From Garicola koreensis (lineage in GTDB: Bacteria; Actinomycetota; Actinomycetes; Actinomycetales; Micrococcaceae), in contig NZ_JACIBT010000005.1 in the NCBI RefSeq assembly GCF_014195445.1, forward strand, positions 23,239 through 87,238: a stretch of 64,000 nucleotides of DNA, in the 5' to 3' direction. Under the pieces are notes generated by a model that saw nothing but the letters and a program-made list of their open reading frames with translations, had not been told where the DNA came from and did not search any database. Numbering within the stretch: the first letter of the stretch is position 1; each line of letters opens with the position of its first letter. This document shows, one piece after another, positions 25,048-37,462 of this stretch. The translations under genes and the position numbers were made by a program.

Positions 25048-26750
25048 TGGTCGACGCCGTGCTCTGGGCCGGCGAGCGTGCCCTGCTGGTGGAGTTTGGG
25101 TCGTTGGCTGAGGTGATGGCCTTCCACCGCGACATCCTCGATAAGCCGCTGACCGGCCAGCGTGAATCAGTGCCCGCCGCCCGCACGGTGCTGCTGAGCT
25201 TCCGCACCCGGCGCGACGCCGTTTCGGCATCGCGCACGGTCCGGCGTCGCAAGCCCAAGTCCGGTATGGACCGTGAGGCCCGGCAGCTTGAGATCGCGGT
25301 CCACTATGACGGTGCGGACCTGGTTCGAGCCGCAGAGCTGATCGGCATGAGCGAAGAGGCGCTGATCGCCTGGCACACGAACACCGACTGGGTCGGGGCC
25401 TTCGGCGGATTCGCCCCAGGGTTCACCTACTGTGTGCCTGCGGAGCTGACCCGTCGCCGTCGTCCCCGCCGGTCCGAGCTCCCCCCAACGGTGCCGCGCT
25501 TGGACGCCCCGCGCACCCGGGTCCCGGCAGGTGCGGTAGCCATCGCCGGCGAGTTCTCCGCGGTGTACCCACGCAGCAGCCCCGGCGGCTGGCAGCTGAT
25601 CGGCACCACCGACGCTGAAATGTGGAACACTCAGCGCAGCGAACCCGCACTGGTCCGCCCCGGCGACCGGGTCCGCTACGTCGCCGCCGCCGAGTCCATC
25701 AGAGTCTCCGACCGCCCCAGCCGAACAAGCAGAGCAGGGCCGCCGGCGGCAGACGCTGCTCTGAGCGTCGATCACCCCGGGGCGCAGACGCTGGTGCAGG
25801 ACACCGGTCGCATCGGGATGCGCGATCTGGGAGTCACCCGTTCAGGGGCTGCCGACCGCTCGGCCGCCCGGCAGGCCAATCAGCTGGTGGGAAACGACGA
25901 CGCCGCCCCGGTCTTCGAGGTCCTCTACGGTGGGTTGGAGCTGACCGCCCATCAAACCCTGGTGCTGGCTGTCACCGGCGCGGACACCGTCGTGGAAGTC
26001 ACCAGCCCGGCCGCGCAGCAGACCTCTAATATGGCGGTGACCGGCACCGGAGTCGAGCGTGCGCCGCAGGTCTCGGACGAGACGCGCCAGGTGGCCGCCC
26101 GCGCCCCCTTCTGGCTCTTCCCCGGAGAACGGCTTCGACTGGCCGCACCCATCCGCGGAATCCGGTCCTATGTGGCGGTCTCCGGGGGGTTGGCAGCACC
26201 GCAGGTGCTGGGCAGCGCCGCTACAGACACGCTCTCCGGGCTGGGGCCGGTCCCGGCGGCAGCGGGGGAGAGCTTCAGTCTGATTGGGGCGACCTCACGG
26301 TTCGTCGGGATCGCGGACGTTGCCCGCACCGCACTTCCCGAACCCGGAGTCAGCACGGTGCTGCGGTTTGTGCCCGGGCCGCGCCACGACTGGTTCGCCG
26401 CAGCCAAGGGCCGGCCCTCGGGGCTGCAGCAGCTGCAGATGACCCGCTGGTGGGTCAGCCAGGATGCCGACCGGGTGGGGATTCGGTTCCAAGCACAGAG
26501 CCCGGAGGAGAACCTGGTGCGCAGCCGCGAGGACGAACTGCGCTCAGAGCCGATGGTCCACGGGGCGCTGCAGGTGCCGCCCTCCGGGGAACCGGTGGTG
26601 CTGTTGGCCGACCATCCGGTCACCGGCGGCTATCCGGTGATCGGTGTGGTGGTCCGAGCTGATCTGGGGCTGGCGGCCCAGCTGCCGCCGGAAGCTGAAG
26701 TTCGGTTCGTGGCCGTGGACGCTGAGACGCTCGCTCCGCTGCAGACATAA
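25047..26750 (+). CDS. 5-oxoprolinase subunits B and C, fused (PxpB-PxpC)
   Basis: A 567-residue fusion. Residues 1 to about 225 are PxpB/KipI-like (GFAPGFTYC-type stretch at FGGFAPGFTYC, then the proline-arginine stretch PRLDAPRTRVPAGAVAIAG). Residues about 240-560 are PxpC/KipA-like (VDHPGAQTLVQDTGRIGMRD, then YVAVSGGLAAP and LADHPVTGGYPVIG). Together with PxpA it makes the three-part 5-oxoprolinase that returns cyclised glutamate to the pool. Fusion of B and C is seen in other actinobacteria. It overlaps pxpA by one base. A bidirectional terminator lies directly at its stop codon. Confidence 0.93.
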   Translation: MVDAVLWAGERALLVEFGSLAEVMAFHRDILDKPLTGQRESVPAARTVLLSFRTRRDAVSASRTVRRRKPKSGMDREARQLEIAVHYDGADLVRAAELIGMSEEALIAWHTNTDWVGAFGGFAPGFTYCVPAELTRRRRPRRSELPPTVPRLDAPRTRVPAGAVAIAGEFSAVYPRSSPGGWQLIGTTDAEMWNTQRSEPALVRPGDRVRYVAAAESIRVSDRPSRTSRAGPPAADAALSVDHPGAQTLVQDTGRIGMRDLGVTRSGAADRSAARQANQLVGNDDAAPVFEVLYGGLELTAHQTLVLAVTGADTVVEVTSPAAQQTSNMAVTGTGVERAPQVSDETRQVAARAPFWLFPGERLRLAAPIRGIRSYVAVSGGLAAPQVLGSAATDTLSGLGPVPAAAGESFSLIGATSRFVGIADVARTALPEPGVSTVLRFVPGPRHDWFAAAKGRPSGLQQLQMTRWWVSQDADRVGIRFQAQSPEENLVRSREDELRSEPMVHGALQVPPSGEPVVLLADHPVTGGYPVIGVVVRADLGLAAQLPPEAEVRFVAVDAETLAPLQT

Positions 26751-26790
26751 CTGTGCCCCCGGCAACAGTGCTGCTGCGGGGGGCACAGTT
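26749..26790. terminator. Bidirectional hairpin terminator
   Basis: A perfect 12-bp inverted repeat AACTGTGCCCCC (26749-26760) and GGGGGCACAGTT (26779-26790), loop of 18 nt. It begins inside the TAA stop of pxpBC and lies between two convergent genes, so it likely serves both strands. T-tracts are short. Confidence 0.75.
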
Positions 26791-26822
26791 CGGCGACGTC
26801 GGCCTCAGCCGAGCTGTGGTTA

Positions 26823-27797
26823 CTAGCCGGTGATCTCGTCGATCATGTCGGAATTCTCGTCCAACCAGGTCTGGGCACCTTCGGCCTCGTTGCCCTCGTA
26901 CTCGTTGACGATCATGTCCTCGAGCGCGTTGTACTCGTCATCGGAGAGGGAGAAGTTGCTCATCCACTCCGCGGCGTCAGGGAACTCTGAGGAGAACTCA
27001 CTGTTGGCGACGAAGCTCAGCGGCTCCTCCTCGCCCAGGGCACCCTCCGGGTCCTCCAGGTCTTTCATGTCCCAGGAGCCGTAGGCCCAGAACGGACGCC
27101 ACAGGGTCACCACAATGTCCTCTTCCTCCTGGTAGGCGTTGTCCAGCTCAGTCAGCATCGAGGCAGTGGAGGACTCTACGAGCTCAAAATTATCGCCCAG
27201 ATTGTAGGTGGGGAAGACCTCGTTGGCGGTGATGTCCATGTGACCGGCACCGGGTTCGATGCCCACCACCCGGTTGTCGAACTGCTCGGCGTTGTCGTTG
27301 AGCTCGTCAATGGAGTTGATGTCGGTGTACTCCGGAACGGCCAGGGTCAGCACCGCTCCCTCGTAGTAGTCCCCGAGGGTCTCCAGGGAGTCGCCGTGCT
27401 CCTCCATGTAGTTGGCGTGGGTCACCTCGGGCCAGGCCGAGGGGTAGACGTCGACGTCGCCGTTGGCCACGCCGAGGTAGAGGGCACCGGCGTCGGCGAC
27501 CTCCTGGAGCTCCACGTCGTAGCCCTGGTTCTCCAGCAGCTGCTGCCAGACGTTGCCCATGGAGACGCCGTCGGTCCAGCCGGGGATGATGCCCAGGGTG
27601 ATCGAGCCGCCTTCGCCGCCGGCTTCAGCGTCGCCGCCGTCGCCGTTGCCCTCGGCAGTGTCGGTCTCTTCGGTGCCGGCGCCGTCGGTCTCTTCAGTGT
27701 CGTCGCCGTTACCGTCGCCGTTGCCGCAGGCGGTCAGAGCGAGTCCGAGCACCGAGAGGATGGCGGTGGACTTCACGAATTTCGATGAGGTAGTCAT
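26823..27797 (-). CDS. Glycine betaine/proline-type ABC transporter substrate-binding lipoprotein
   Basis: A 324-residue OpuAC-family binding protein. Lipobox LTAC with C24, then a long Gly/Asp/Glu/Thr linker (to about residue 60) and the ligand-binding fold starting SITLGIIPGWTDGV. W and Y residues typical of a quaternary-amine cage are seen (GWTDGV, TLWRPFWAYG). Mature protein is very acidic, as in halotolerant organisms. Third gene of the operon after the ATPase and permease, 94 bp downstream of the permease. Ligand probably glycine betaine or a related osmolyte; carnitine or choline are alternatives. Confidence 0.92.
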   Translation of the reverse strand: MTTSSKFVKSTAILSVLGLALTACGNGDGNGDDTEETDGAGTEETDTAEGNGDGGDAEAGGEGGSITLGIIPGWTDGVSMGNVWQQLLENQGYDVELQEVADAGALYLGVANGDVDVYPSAWPEVTHANYMEEHGDSLETLGDYYEGAVLTLAVPEYTDINSIDELNDNAEQFDNRVVGIEPGAGHMDITANEVFPTYNLGDNFELVESSTASMLTELDNAYQEEEDIVVTLWRPFWAYGSWDMKDLEDPEGALGEEEPLSFVANSEFSSEFPDAAEWMSNFSLSDDEYNALEDMIVNEYEGNEAEGAQTWLDENSDMIDEITG

Positions 27798-27891
27798 ATT
27801 CTCCTAGTTCCTTACGGTTGTCACAGGTGTGCGATATTTCTTCGTTCAGCCCGTCGCGCAGGCGGGCAAGTCTCTATTCTGGGGGCGGTTA

Positions 27892-28845
27892 TCAGGCAGT
27901 CGTGGCCGCAGTGGCCTTGGCGCCTTCGGTCTGCTCGTCCTTCGGCGCTGTCTTGCGTCGACGGCGAAGCAGCTTGGGCAGGATTCCCTCGCCGCCGCTG
28001 ATGGCCGCGGTGACGCGGTCCAGGAAGACCGCCAGCATCACCACGGAAAGTCCGGATTCGAAGCCCAGTGCTATGTCTACGGTGGTGATCGCCCTGGTCA
28101 CTTCGCCGCCCAGGCCGCCAGCACCGACGAAACCGGCGATCACGGCCATGGACAGTGCCAGCATGATGACCTGTCCGACCCCGGCCATGATCGTCCTGGC
28201 CGCCAGCGGCAGCTGAATCCGGAACAGGATCTGCCTCGGGGTGCTGCCGAAGGCGTAGCCTGCTTCGACCACTTCGGAGTCGACCTGACGGATGCCCAGC
28301 TCGGTGAAGCGCGCCCCTGGAGGCAGGCAGAAGATGAATGTGGCGACCACTCCGGCGGTGACGTTGAGGCCGAAGAGCGTCAGCACCAGGGGAAGCCAGA
28401 CGAAGGCCGGCATGGTCTGCATCAGGTCCATGATCGGCCGGACCACCTGGGAGGCGCGCTGCGATTTGGCCGCAAGGATCCCGACCGGTATGGCGATCAC
28501 CAGCGCAAAGAAGGCGGCCACCAGCACCATGGCCAGGGTGTCCATGGCGTTCTCCCACATGTCCACGGTGATGACGAAGGCCATCAGCGCTAAGGAGAGC
28601 ACCCCGAGCTTCCAGTCGCGGACCAGCCAGCCGATCAGGGCGAATATCACAGCCATCAACAGTGCATCCGGCCAGTTCAGAAAGACGCCCAACCAGTCAT
28701 CGGTGAGCGTGAGCAGCAGGGACTCGACAAAGTCGAAGAAGGCACCAAAAGTGTCGTTGATCCAGTTGAACCCCGTTTCGAGCCAGTTTCCGATCTCCAG
28801 CCGGGGGATTATTCCGCTGTCGGTCTCTTCTTGGGCGCGGATCAT
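27892..28845 (-). CDS. proW: Glycine betaine/proline-type ABC transporter permease
   Basis: A 317-residue inner-membrane permease of the ProW/OpuAB type. About six helices with an extended N-terminal region; the EAA-like loop includes EAGYAFGSTPRQILFRIQLP and the following stretch VAGFVGAGGLGGEV. The start ATG overlaps the ATPase stop by 4 bp, so the two are coupled. The C terminus is basic (RRRRKTAPKDE). Imports the ligand of the downstream lipoprotein. Confidence 0.93.
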   Translation of the reverse strand: MIRAQEETDSGIIPRLEIGNWLETGFNWINDTFGAFFDFVESLLLTLTDDWLGVFLNWPDALLMAVIFALIGWLVRDWKLGVLSLALMAFVITVDMWENAMDTLAMVLVAAFFALVIAIPVGILAAKSQRASQVVRPIMDLMQTMPAFVWLPLVLTLFGLNVTAGVVATFIFCLPPGARFTELGIRQVDSEVVEAGYAFGSTPRQILFRIQLPLAARTIMAGVGQVIMLALSMAVIAGFVGAGGLGGEVTRAITTVDIALGFESGLSVVMLAVFLDRVTAAISGGEGILPKLLRRRRKTAPKDEQTEGAKATAATTA

Positions 28846-30080
28846 GCTCCGACCTCCTGAGAAATCTCGTGGACTGACCCGGTGGCGGTGGGGTCGGCAA
28901 GTGCGTTGAGCAGGGTGATTCGTGGGATGACGCCGTCCAGTCTGCCGGCCTGGTCGATGACCGCAAGTCCGGCCGGGTGTTCTGAGGCAGCGTTGATCAG
29001 TTCTGCCAGGACCGTGGTGGATGCGGTGGCCGGCATCGGCCGGATCAGTCCGTCCAGGGTGTCCTTGCCGCTGGAGACGCCTTCGGCGGCATCACTCTCA
29101 TAGACCACGCCCTGCAGCTTGCGGCCCTTATCGACCACACACAGTGCGGTGGTCTGGTGCTGACGCATCAGTCGGTGGGCAGCACGTGGCCCCTGCTCGG
29201 CGCCCAGCAACGCCACGGGGGGCTCCATGACATCTCCGGCGGTGAGCACCCGGGTCCGGTCAACGTCCTGGACGAACTGGGCGACATAGTCATTGGCCGG
29301 GTCGTTGAGGATCTCCTCGGTGGTGCCGATCTGGACGATCCGACCATCGCGCATCATGGCAATCCGGTTGCCCAGCCGCATCGCTTCGTTGAGATCATGG
29401 GTGATGAAGACGATGGTCTTTCCCAGCTCCTGCTGCAGCTCCAGCAGCTGATCCTGCATCTCCTTGCGGATCAGCGGATCCAGGGCGCTGAAGGCCTCAT
29501 CCATCAGCATCAGGTCAGTCTCGGCGGCTAGCGCACGGGCAAGCCCCACCCGCTGACGCATCCCCCCGGAAAGCTCATCGGGGCGGAATCCGCCATAGCC
29601 GGAGAGGCCGACCATGCTCAGAGCCTCCTCTGCCCGCCGCTCCCGCTCGCTGCGGCTCACCCCCCGGACTTCCAGGGCGTAGGCGGCGTTCTGTCCCACC
29701 GTGCGGTGGGGCAGAAGGGCGAAGTGCTGGAAGACCATGGAGGTGTGTTCCCGCCGGATGGCACGCAGCCGGGCCGGGCTGACGGCGGTGATGTCTTCAC
29801 CCGACAGCTCCACTGAGCCGGCTGTCGGAGGCTGAATCCCGTTGAGAGTCCGGATCAGTGTGGATTTTCCGGAACCAGAGAGCCCCATCACCACAAAGAT
29901 CTCACCGGCAGGCACCTCGAAGCTGGCATCGATGACTGCCGCCGTGCCCTGGGACTTCAGTTCGTCTCGTGTGGCGCCGTCCTTCAGCTTCTGGACAATA
30001 TTCTGCGGCCGCCTGCCGAATGCCTTATAGACATTCTGAACACGGACGGCGGGCGGACCGCTGCTCTCATTGGTTTTCAA
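28842..30080 (-). CDS. proV: Glycine betaine/proline-type ABC transporter ATP-binding protein with CBS pair
   Basis: A 412-residue ATPase of the ProV/OpuAA type. Walker A GLSGSGKS (66-73), signature LSGGMRQR, Walker B LMLMDEAFSALDP and the H-loop ITHDLNEA are present. Residues about 280-405 form two CBS modules, which in OpuA sense ionic strength and gate transport, so osmotic control is likely built into the protein. Start is TTG at 30080 with GAGGAG upstream; no better in-frame ATG precedes the ATPase fold. First gene of the operon. Confidence 0.94.
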   Translation of the reverse strand: MKTNESSGPPAVRVQNVYKAFGRRPQNIVQKLKDGATRDELKSQGTAAVIDASFEVPAGEIFVVMGLSGSGKSTLIRTLNGIQPPTAGSVELSGEDITAVSPARLRAIRREHTSMVFQHFALLPHRTVGQNAAYALEVRGVSRSERERRAEEALSMVGLSGYGGFRPDELSGGMRQRVGLARALAAETDLMLMDEAFSALDPLIRKEMQDQLLELQQELGKTIVFITHDLNEAMRLGNRIAMMRDGRIVQIGTTEEILNDPANDYVAQFVQDVDRTRVLTAGDVMEPPVALLGAEQGPRAAHRLMRQHQTTALCVVDKGRKLQGVVYESDAAEGVSSGKDTLDGLIRPMPATASTTVLAELINAASEHPAGLAVIDQAGRLDGVIPRITLLNALADPTATGSVHEISQEVGA

Positions 30081-30210
30081 ACCCGAACGTCTCCTCAGTG
30101 TGGATACAACCGCTTATATTACCAAGGATGGGTGCCAACTGAACAAATAATGAAGAACGGCTGATATTGGCTGGCCGTTGGGGCCCTTCTCAGCACGTAT
30201 GCTTGGGTCG

Positions 30211-31167
30211 ATGAACGAGCACCCGTCCCCTTCCTCTGAGCCGGATTCTGACACTGCGTCGCTACGGGTGAGTCGAAAAACTTCAGTGGCCGGCAATGTG
30301 GTCCGCGGCGGGCTCATCGGCGTAGTGGAAAGCGTGCCCGGGGTATCCGGCGGCACAGTGGCGCTGGTGGTGGGCATCTACAGCCAACTCATTCACTCAG
30401 CCTCATCCGTGGTCTCGGCGCTGCGCACCCTGATCACCGGACCTGATCGCAGCGCCGGGGCCAAGAAGCACCTGGCGGATGTGGAGTGGCGCGTGGTCCT
30501 GCCGGTGATCATCGGCATGCCGATCGGCCTGTTCACTGCCGTTCAGTTCATCGGGGGCTGGATCGAGGATCACCCCGAGCTGACCCGAGCAGTCTTCTTC
30601 GGCATGGTCCTGGCCTCCATTGCCGTGCCGCTGCGCATGGCCGGCCGGATTCGTGGTCAGCACGTGACTGCCGGCCTGGCAGCGGCCGTGATCACCTTCG
30701 GGCTGGTTTCGTTGCCGCCGAACAACGCGGAGCCGCACTGGTGGATCATCCTGCCCGCAGCGGCGGTGGCTGTCTGTGCCCTGCTGCTGCCGGGACTCTC
30801 CGGGTCTTTTCTGCTGCTGACCTTCGGGCTCTACGAGCCGACGATTCGGGCCGCCAGTGACTTTCAGGTGGGATACCTGGCCGTGTTCGCCCTCGGCCTG
30901 GCGGTCGGCCTGGTGACCATCGTTAAGGGTCTGAAGTGGCTGCTGGACCACCACCACACGGTTACACTGACAGTTCTGGCCGGCGTGATGCTGGGTGCCC
31001 TGCGTGCGCTCTGGCCCTGGCAGACCGAGGACCGAGTGCTGCTGGCCCCGGACGAGCTCTTCGGCACGGCTGCTGGGCTGGCCGCCGCCGGGTTCGCCGT
31101 CGTCGCGGTGCTGGTCATCATCGACTGGCGCCTGGACCGTCGCGCCCAGTCTGCCCAGATCGACTAG
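30211..31167 (+). CDS. DUF368 membrane protein, probable polyprenyl-phosphate transporter
   Basis: A 318-residue polytopic protein with the DUF368 opening RGGLIGVVESVPGVSGGTVALVVGIY and repeated PGLSGSF-type re-entrant motif (LLPGLSGSFLLLTFG). The family includes PopT, which flips undecaprenyl phosphate, the carrier lipid of cell-wall synthesis, back across the membrane. Start chosen at the ATG of MNEHPSPSSE; two earlier in-frame starts (30178, 30199) lack a ribosome site. It precedes the glycine riboswitch by 80 bp and is not functionally tied to it. Confidence 0.88.
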   Translation: MNEHPSPSSEPDSDTASLRVSRKTSVAGNVVRGGLIGVVESVPGVSGGTVALVVGIYSQLIHSASSVVSALRTLITGPDRSAGAKKHLADVEWRVVLPVIIGMPIGLFTAVQFIGGWIEDHPELTRAVFFGMVLASIAVPLRMAGRIRGQHVTAGLAAAVITFGLVSLPPNNAEPHWWIILPAAAVAVCALLLPGLSGSFLLLTFGLYEPTIRAASDFQVGYLAVFALGLAVGLVTIVKGLKWLLDHHHTVTLTVLAGVMLGALRALWPWQTEDRVLLAPDELFGTAAGLAAAGFAVVAVLVIIDWRLDRRAQSAQID

Positions 31168-31247
31168 ATTCTCGGGTTCCCACGCCGAAACTCTGGCAGA
31201 ATAGGGTCTGCGTCACTCATTTCAACTGAATATCGGCCACGTCCCCT

Positions 31248-31456
31248 GCGCGGGAGAGATCGGCTCATGCTGCGTTAAGCGGATGGGCCGACGCCGAAGG
31301 AGCAAGGTTCTCCCCATCACGAATCTCTCAGGCACCCGGTACCGCGCCCAGGGGTGGCAACTCTGGAAAGCAGCAGGGGCGGCGTCGTCGTCCTGCTCAC
31401 CCAAGGTGCAAGCCGGTGCGCTGAACCTCGGCGCGGCGGTGAATCTCTCAGGTCCT
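31248..31456 (+). promoter_or_regulatory. Tandem glycine riboswitch upstream of gcvP
   Basis: Two glycine aptamers in series. Aptamer 1 (about 31248-31334): CGGGAGAGAT, GCCGAAGGAGCAA and GAATCTCTCAGGCA. Aptamer 2 (about 31361-31456): CTCTGGAAAG, CCCAAGGTGCAAGCC and GAATCTCTCAGGTCC. A short linker joins them. Known gene control: glycine binding turns on the glycine cleavage operon. About 130 nt separate it from the gcvP ATG; I see no clear intrinsic terminator there, so control may act on translation. Confidence 0.93.
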
Positions 31457-31585
31457 TAGTGTTCTGCGGAAACATTGTTCTGCAGTATCAGAGGAGTACA
31501 GAGCGGGGGAGTCACAGTCGCTGCGGCGCATCACGGTGCTGCGGCGATTCAGCCTCAGCCTGATCCGCTCACCGAAGGAGACCCC

Positions 31586-34471
<2,886 letters not shown>

Positions 34472-34570
34472 AATGCCGCTGAGCACCCCAGCACCGCACG
34501 TTTTCCAGACCACCGCACGATATAACCTGCGGCGAACGCAGAAAACCTGCTGTGGTCAGAGAGGATCGAG

Positions 34571-35722
34571 ATGACAGAGCCGCATGAAACTGATTCGAAC
34601 AGAACCCCGCTGAAGGAATCACCGCTCGCCGCCGCGCACGAGGCGCTGGGGGCCAGCTTCACCGACTTCAGCGGGTGGCGCATGCCGCTGAAGTACTCCT
34701 CCGAGCTGCAGGAGCATCACGCTGTGCGTACCGCCGCCGGCATGTTCGACCTCTCCCACATGGGCGAGATCCGCGTGATGGGCCCCGACGCTGCCGCCTT
34801 CCTCAACACCGCACTGGTGGGAAACCTCGCCAAGGCCGAACCGGGGCGGGCGAAGTATTCGCTGATGGTCACCGACGACGGCGGCATCATCGATGACCTC
34901 ATCAGCTACCGGATCGAGGAGACGGAGTACCTGGTCATCCCCAACGCCGGCAACCGCGAGGCGGTGGTGGCCGAGTTCAGCGCCCGCGCGGAGAGCTTCA
35001 ACGTCGAAATCTGGGACGAAACCGAAGGTATCGGACTGATCGCGATCCAGGGCCCCCGCAGTGAGGCGCTGATCTCCTCGGTGGTGCGGGCCAATGAGAC
35101 CTTCGTGGTGGAGAACCTCGCCTCGTACGCGCATACCACTGTGAGCATCGGCGGGGAAGAGGTCCTGCTGGCCCGCACCGGCTACACCGGCGAAGACGGC
35201 TTCGAACTCTACCTGCCCAACGACAAGGTCGGTGCGCTCTGGCGGGCGCTGCTGGAAGGCGGCGCCGACTTTGGGCTCGTTCCCTGCGGGTTGGCATGCC
35301 GGGACTCACTGCGTCTGGAGGCCGGCATGCCGCTCTACGGCAACGAACTCAGCCTCGCGCGCCGGCCCCAGGAGGCGGGGCTGCCGGTGGTTGCCTACTC
35401 CAAGGAGGAGGACTTCATCGGCCGCACTGCGCTGGAGACCGCCAGGGCCGAAGGACTCGGAAAAACCACCGGTCAGCGGCTGGTGGGGCTCATCTCCCCC
35501 GGCAAGCGCGCAGCCCGCACAGGCTATGCGGTCACCGACAACAGCGGCACTGTCATCGGTGAAGTCACCTCTGGGGCACCCAGTCCCACATTGGGCTACG
35601 CGATCGCCATGGCATACCTCGACGTCGCCCACACCGAACCCGGCACCCATGTCAGCGTCGACGTCCGCGGCAGGCCGCTGGACTTCGAAGTCATCAAACT
35701 GCCCTTCTACACCCGCGACTGA
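34571..35722 (+). CDS. gcvT: Aminomethyltransferase, T-protein of glycine cleavage
   Basis: Transfers the methylene group from the aminomethyl H-protein to tetrahydrofolate and releases ammonia. 383 residues. Family motifs GASFTDFSGWRMPLKY, GMFDLSHMGEI and ARTGYTGEDGFELY are complete, as is the conserved RDSLRLEAGMPLYGNEL stretch. Part of the gcvP operon under the glycine riboswitch. It ends 6 bp from the convergent acyl-CoA dehydrogenase gene, without a visible terminator. Confidence 0.96.
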   Translation: MTEPHETDSNRTPLKESPLAAAHEALGASFTDFSGWRMPLKYSSELQEHHAVRTAAGMFDLSHMGEIRVMGPDAAAFLNTALVGNLAKAEPGRAKYSLMVTDDGGIIDDLISYRIEETEYLVIPNAGNREAVVAEFSARAESFNVEIWDETEGIGLIAIQGPRSEALISSVVRANETFVVENLASYAHTTVSIGGEEVLLARTGYTGEDGFELYLPNDKVGALWRALLEGGADFGLVPCGLACRDSLRLEAGMPLYGNELSLARRPQEAGLPVVAYSKEEDFIGRTALETARAEGLGKTTGQRLVGLISPGKRAARTGYAVTDNSGTVIGEVTSGAPSPTLGYAIAMAYLDVAHTEPGTHVSVDVRGRPLDFEVIKLPFYTRD

Positions 35723-35728
35723 GGCAGG

Positions 35729-36943
35729 TCAGGCGAAGGCGGAGAACCCGGTGAGGTCGCGGCCGATGATCAGTGATTGGACGGACTCGGTGCCTTCGTA
35801 GGTATGGATCGCCTCGATGTCTGCCATGTGGCGGGCGACCTTGTTCTGCAGCAGAATACCGTTGCCGCCGAGCATGTCGCGGGCGATGTGGGCGATCTGC
35901 CGAGCCTTGCGGGTGTTGTGATACTTCGCCATAGACGCCTGCGGCCCGGAGAGCTTCCCGGCGACGTCGAGCTCGGTGACGTGCTTGACGTGCAGCTGCA
36001 TCGAGGTCAGCTCCGAGACCATCCACGCCAGTCGCTCCTGCACCAGCTGGTGGGCGCCGATGGGCTTGGAGAACTGTTCGCGCTGCTTGGAGTAGTTCAG
36101 GGCAGCCTCCACGCAGGCGGCCGCGTGGCCCACTGCGGACCAGGCCACGCCCAGCCGGGTGGCGAAGAGCACGACCGAGGCATCTTTGAAGCTGCGGCTG
36201 TGCGGAAGCACGGCGTCTGCGGCCAGCTCCACATCCTCGTAGTGGATGAGCGCCTGGTCGATGGCGCGCAGCGACGCCTTGCCGGTGATCACCTCGCCGC
36301 GGTAGCCCGGCGTGTCCTGCGGGACCATGAAGCAGCGGACCTTGCCGTCGAATTCGCCGCCGGAGACCCTGGCCCAGGTGAAGGTCAGTCCGCCGGAGGA
36401 ACCGTTGCCGATCCACTTCTTCTCTCCGTTGAGCACATAGTGGCCGGTCTGCTCATCACCGTGCAGAGTGGCGGTGGTATCCAAGGAGACCGAGTCTGAT
36501 CCGTGAGCAGGTTCGGTCAGTGCGAAGGCGCCCAGGGTGTCCGCCTTTGCCAGTGCGGCGCCGTGGGCTGCCTTCTGTTCCTCGGAGCCGAAGAGCATCA
36601 GCGTGCGCAGCGCTAAGCCCCCCTGCACGGCCAAGGCGGTGCCCAATGATCCGTCAGTGCGGGAGGTTTCCATGTTCACCATGCCCGCCGCCAACGGCGT
36701 CAGTGTTTCCATACCCAGGGACGAGACGTCGACGCCGTCGCTGAGCAGCCCGAGCTGACCGCCCTGCTGAACCAGATCGGTCGGATACTCGCCGCGCTCC
36801 CAGTGGCCGACCATCCGGTCTTCCAGCCCTGAGGCGAAGTCGCGGGCGCGCTGCCACCAGGCGCGGTCGGCGTCGGGGACGCCGTCGAAGACGCCGTAGT
36901 AGTCGAGGTCCAGTGGGGTGGTCACGTCGTACTCTTGAGTCAT
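35729..36943 (-). CDS. Acyl-CoA dehydrogenase (glutaryl-CoA dehydrogenase-like)
   Basis: A 404-residue flavoprotein of the acyl-CoA dehydrogenase superfamily. FAD/substrate motifs ALTEPAHGSD and NGEKKWIGNGS are present; the catalytic Glu lies in IHTYEGTESV. The sequence is closest to the glutaryl-CoA group by the ARDMLGGNGILLQN stretch, but substrate cannot be fixed from sequence. In a glutaryl role it would give crotonyl-CoA in lysine/tryptophan breakdown. No beta-oxidation partners are adjacent, which leaves its pathway open. Confidence 0.9.
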   Translation of the reverse strand: MTQEYDVTTPLDLDYYGVFDGVPDADRAWWQRARDFASGLEDRMVGHWERGEYPTDLVQQGGQLGLLSDGVDVSSLGMETLTPLAAGMVNMETSRTDGSLGTALAVQGGLALRTLMLFGSEEQKAAHGAALAKADTLGAFALTEPAHGSDSVSLDTTATLHGDEQTGHYVLNGEKKWIGNGSSGGLTFTWARVSGGEFDGKVRCFMVPQDTPGYRGEVITGKASLRAIDQALIHYEDVELAADAVLPHSRSFKDASVVLFATRLGVAWSAVGHAAACVEAALNYSKQREQFSKPIGAHQLVQERLAWMVSELTSMQLHVKHVTELDVAGKLSGPQASMAKYHNTRKARQIAHIARDMLGGNGILLQNKVARHMADIEAIHTYEGTESVQSLIIGRDLTGFSAFA

Positions 36944-36964
36944 GGCTCACATGTTACCGGAGAG

Positions 36965-37462
36965 TTAGGACGCCGAGGCAATCCCTCGTTCACCGTGCTG
37001 CTCCGGGCTTTCGATTCGGGCCAATGGCTGCGCGATCCATCGCCCCAGGCCCAATAGGATGCCGGCGGGGAAGCCCACTAGGGGGATCAGCATCGGAATC
37101 AGGCCGCCGACCCCGGAGATCAGAACGACCGGTCCATAGAGCAGCCCCACCAGCACATAGCCCAGCATGTGGGCGACTGGATTGAGCTGATGCCGAAGCA
37201 GCCACGTGATCAGCAGCGTGCCGGGGATGCCCACGAGGACAGCCGCCGCGGCCAGCAGCGGGATCAGCGGGGCAAGATAGCCTTCGCCGTCCAGCCCGGG
37301 GACGAAGGAGAGCCCCAGCAGCGCCGCGCCCAGCAGTGCGGTGGGAATCAGCCAGGACAGCAGCCACCCGGTGGCTCCGAGTTTCAGCCGTGGCCGTGAT
37401 TCCTTAGGGCGGGCTGTGCGAGGCCGGCGTGCTCCGGTCTTCTGCGGTGCCGGGGTTGTCAC
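36965..37462 (-). CDS. Membrane protein of unknown function
   Basis: A 165-residue protein: a basic Pro/Arg-rich N terminus (residues 1-30), then about four hydrophobic helices (about 31-50, 60-85, 95-120, 122-145). I do not recognise the family. The GTG start overlaps the upstream Nudix gene stop by 3 bp (GTGA), so it is translationally coupled to it. Role unknown. Confidence 0.75.
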   Translation of the reverse strand: MTTPAPQKTGARRPRTARPKESRPRLKLGATGWLLSWLIPTALLGAALLGLSFVPGLDGEGYLAPLIPLLAAAAVLVGIPGTLLITWLLRHQLNPVAHMLGYVLVGLLYGPVVLISGVGGLIPMLIPLVGFPAGILLGLGRWIAQPLARIESPEQHGERGIASAS

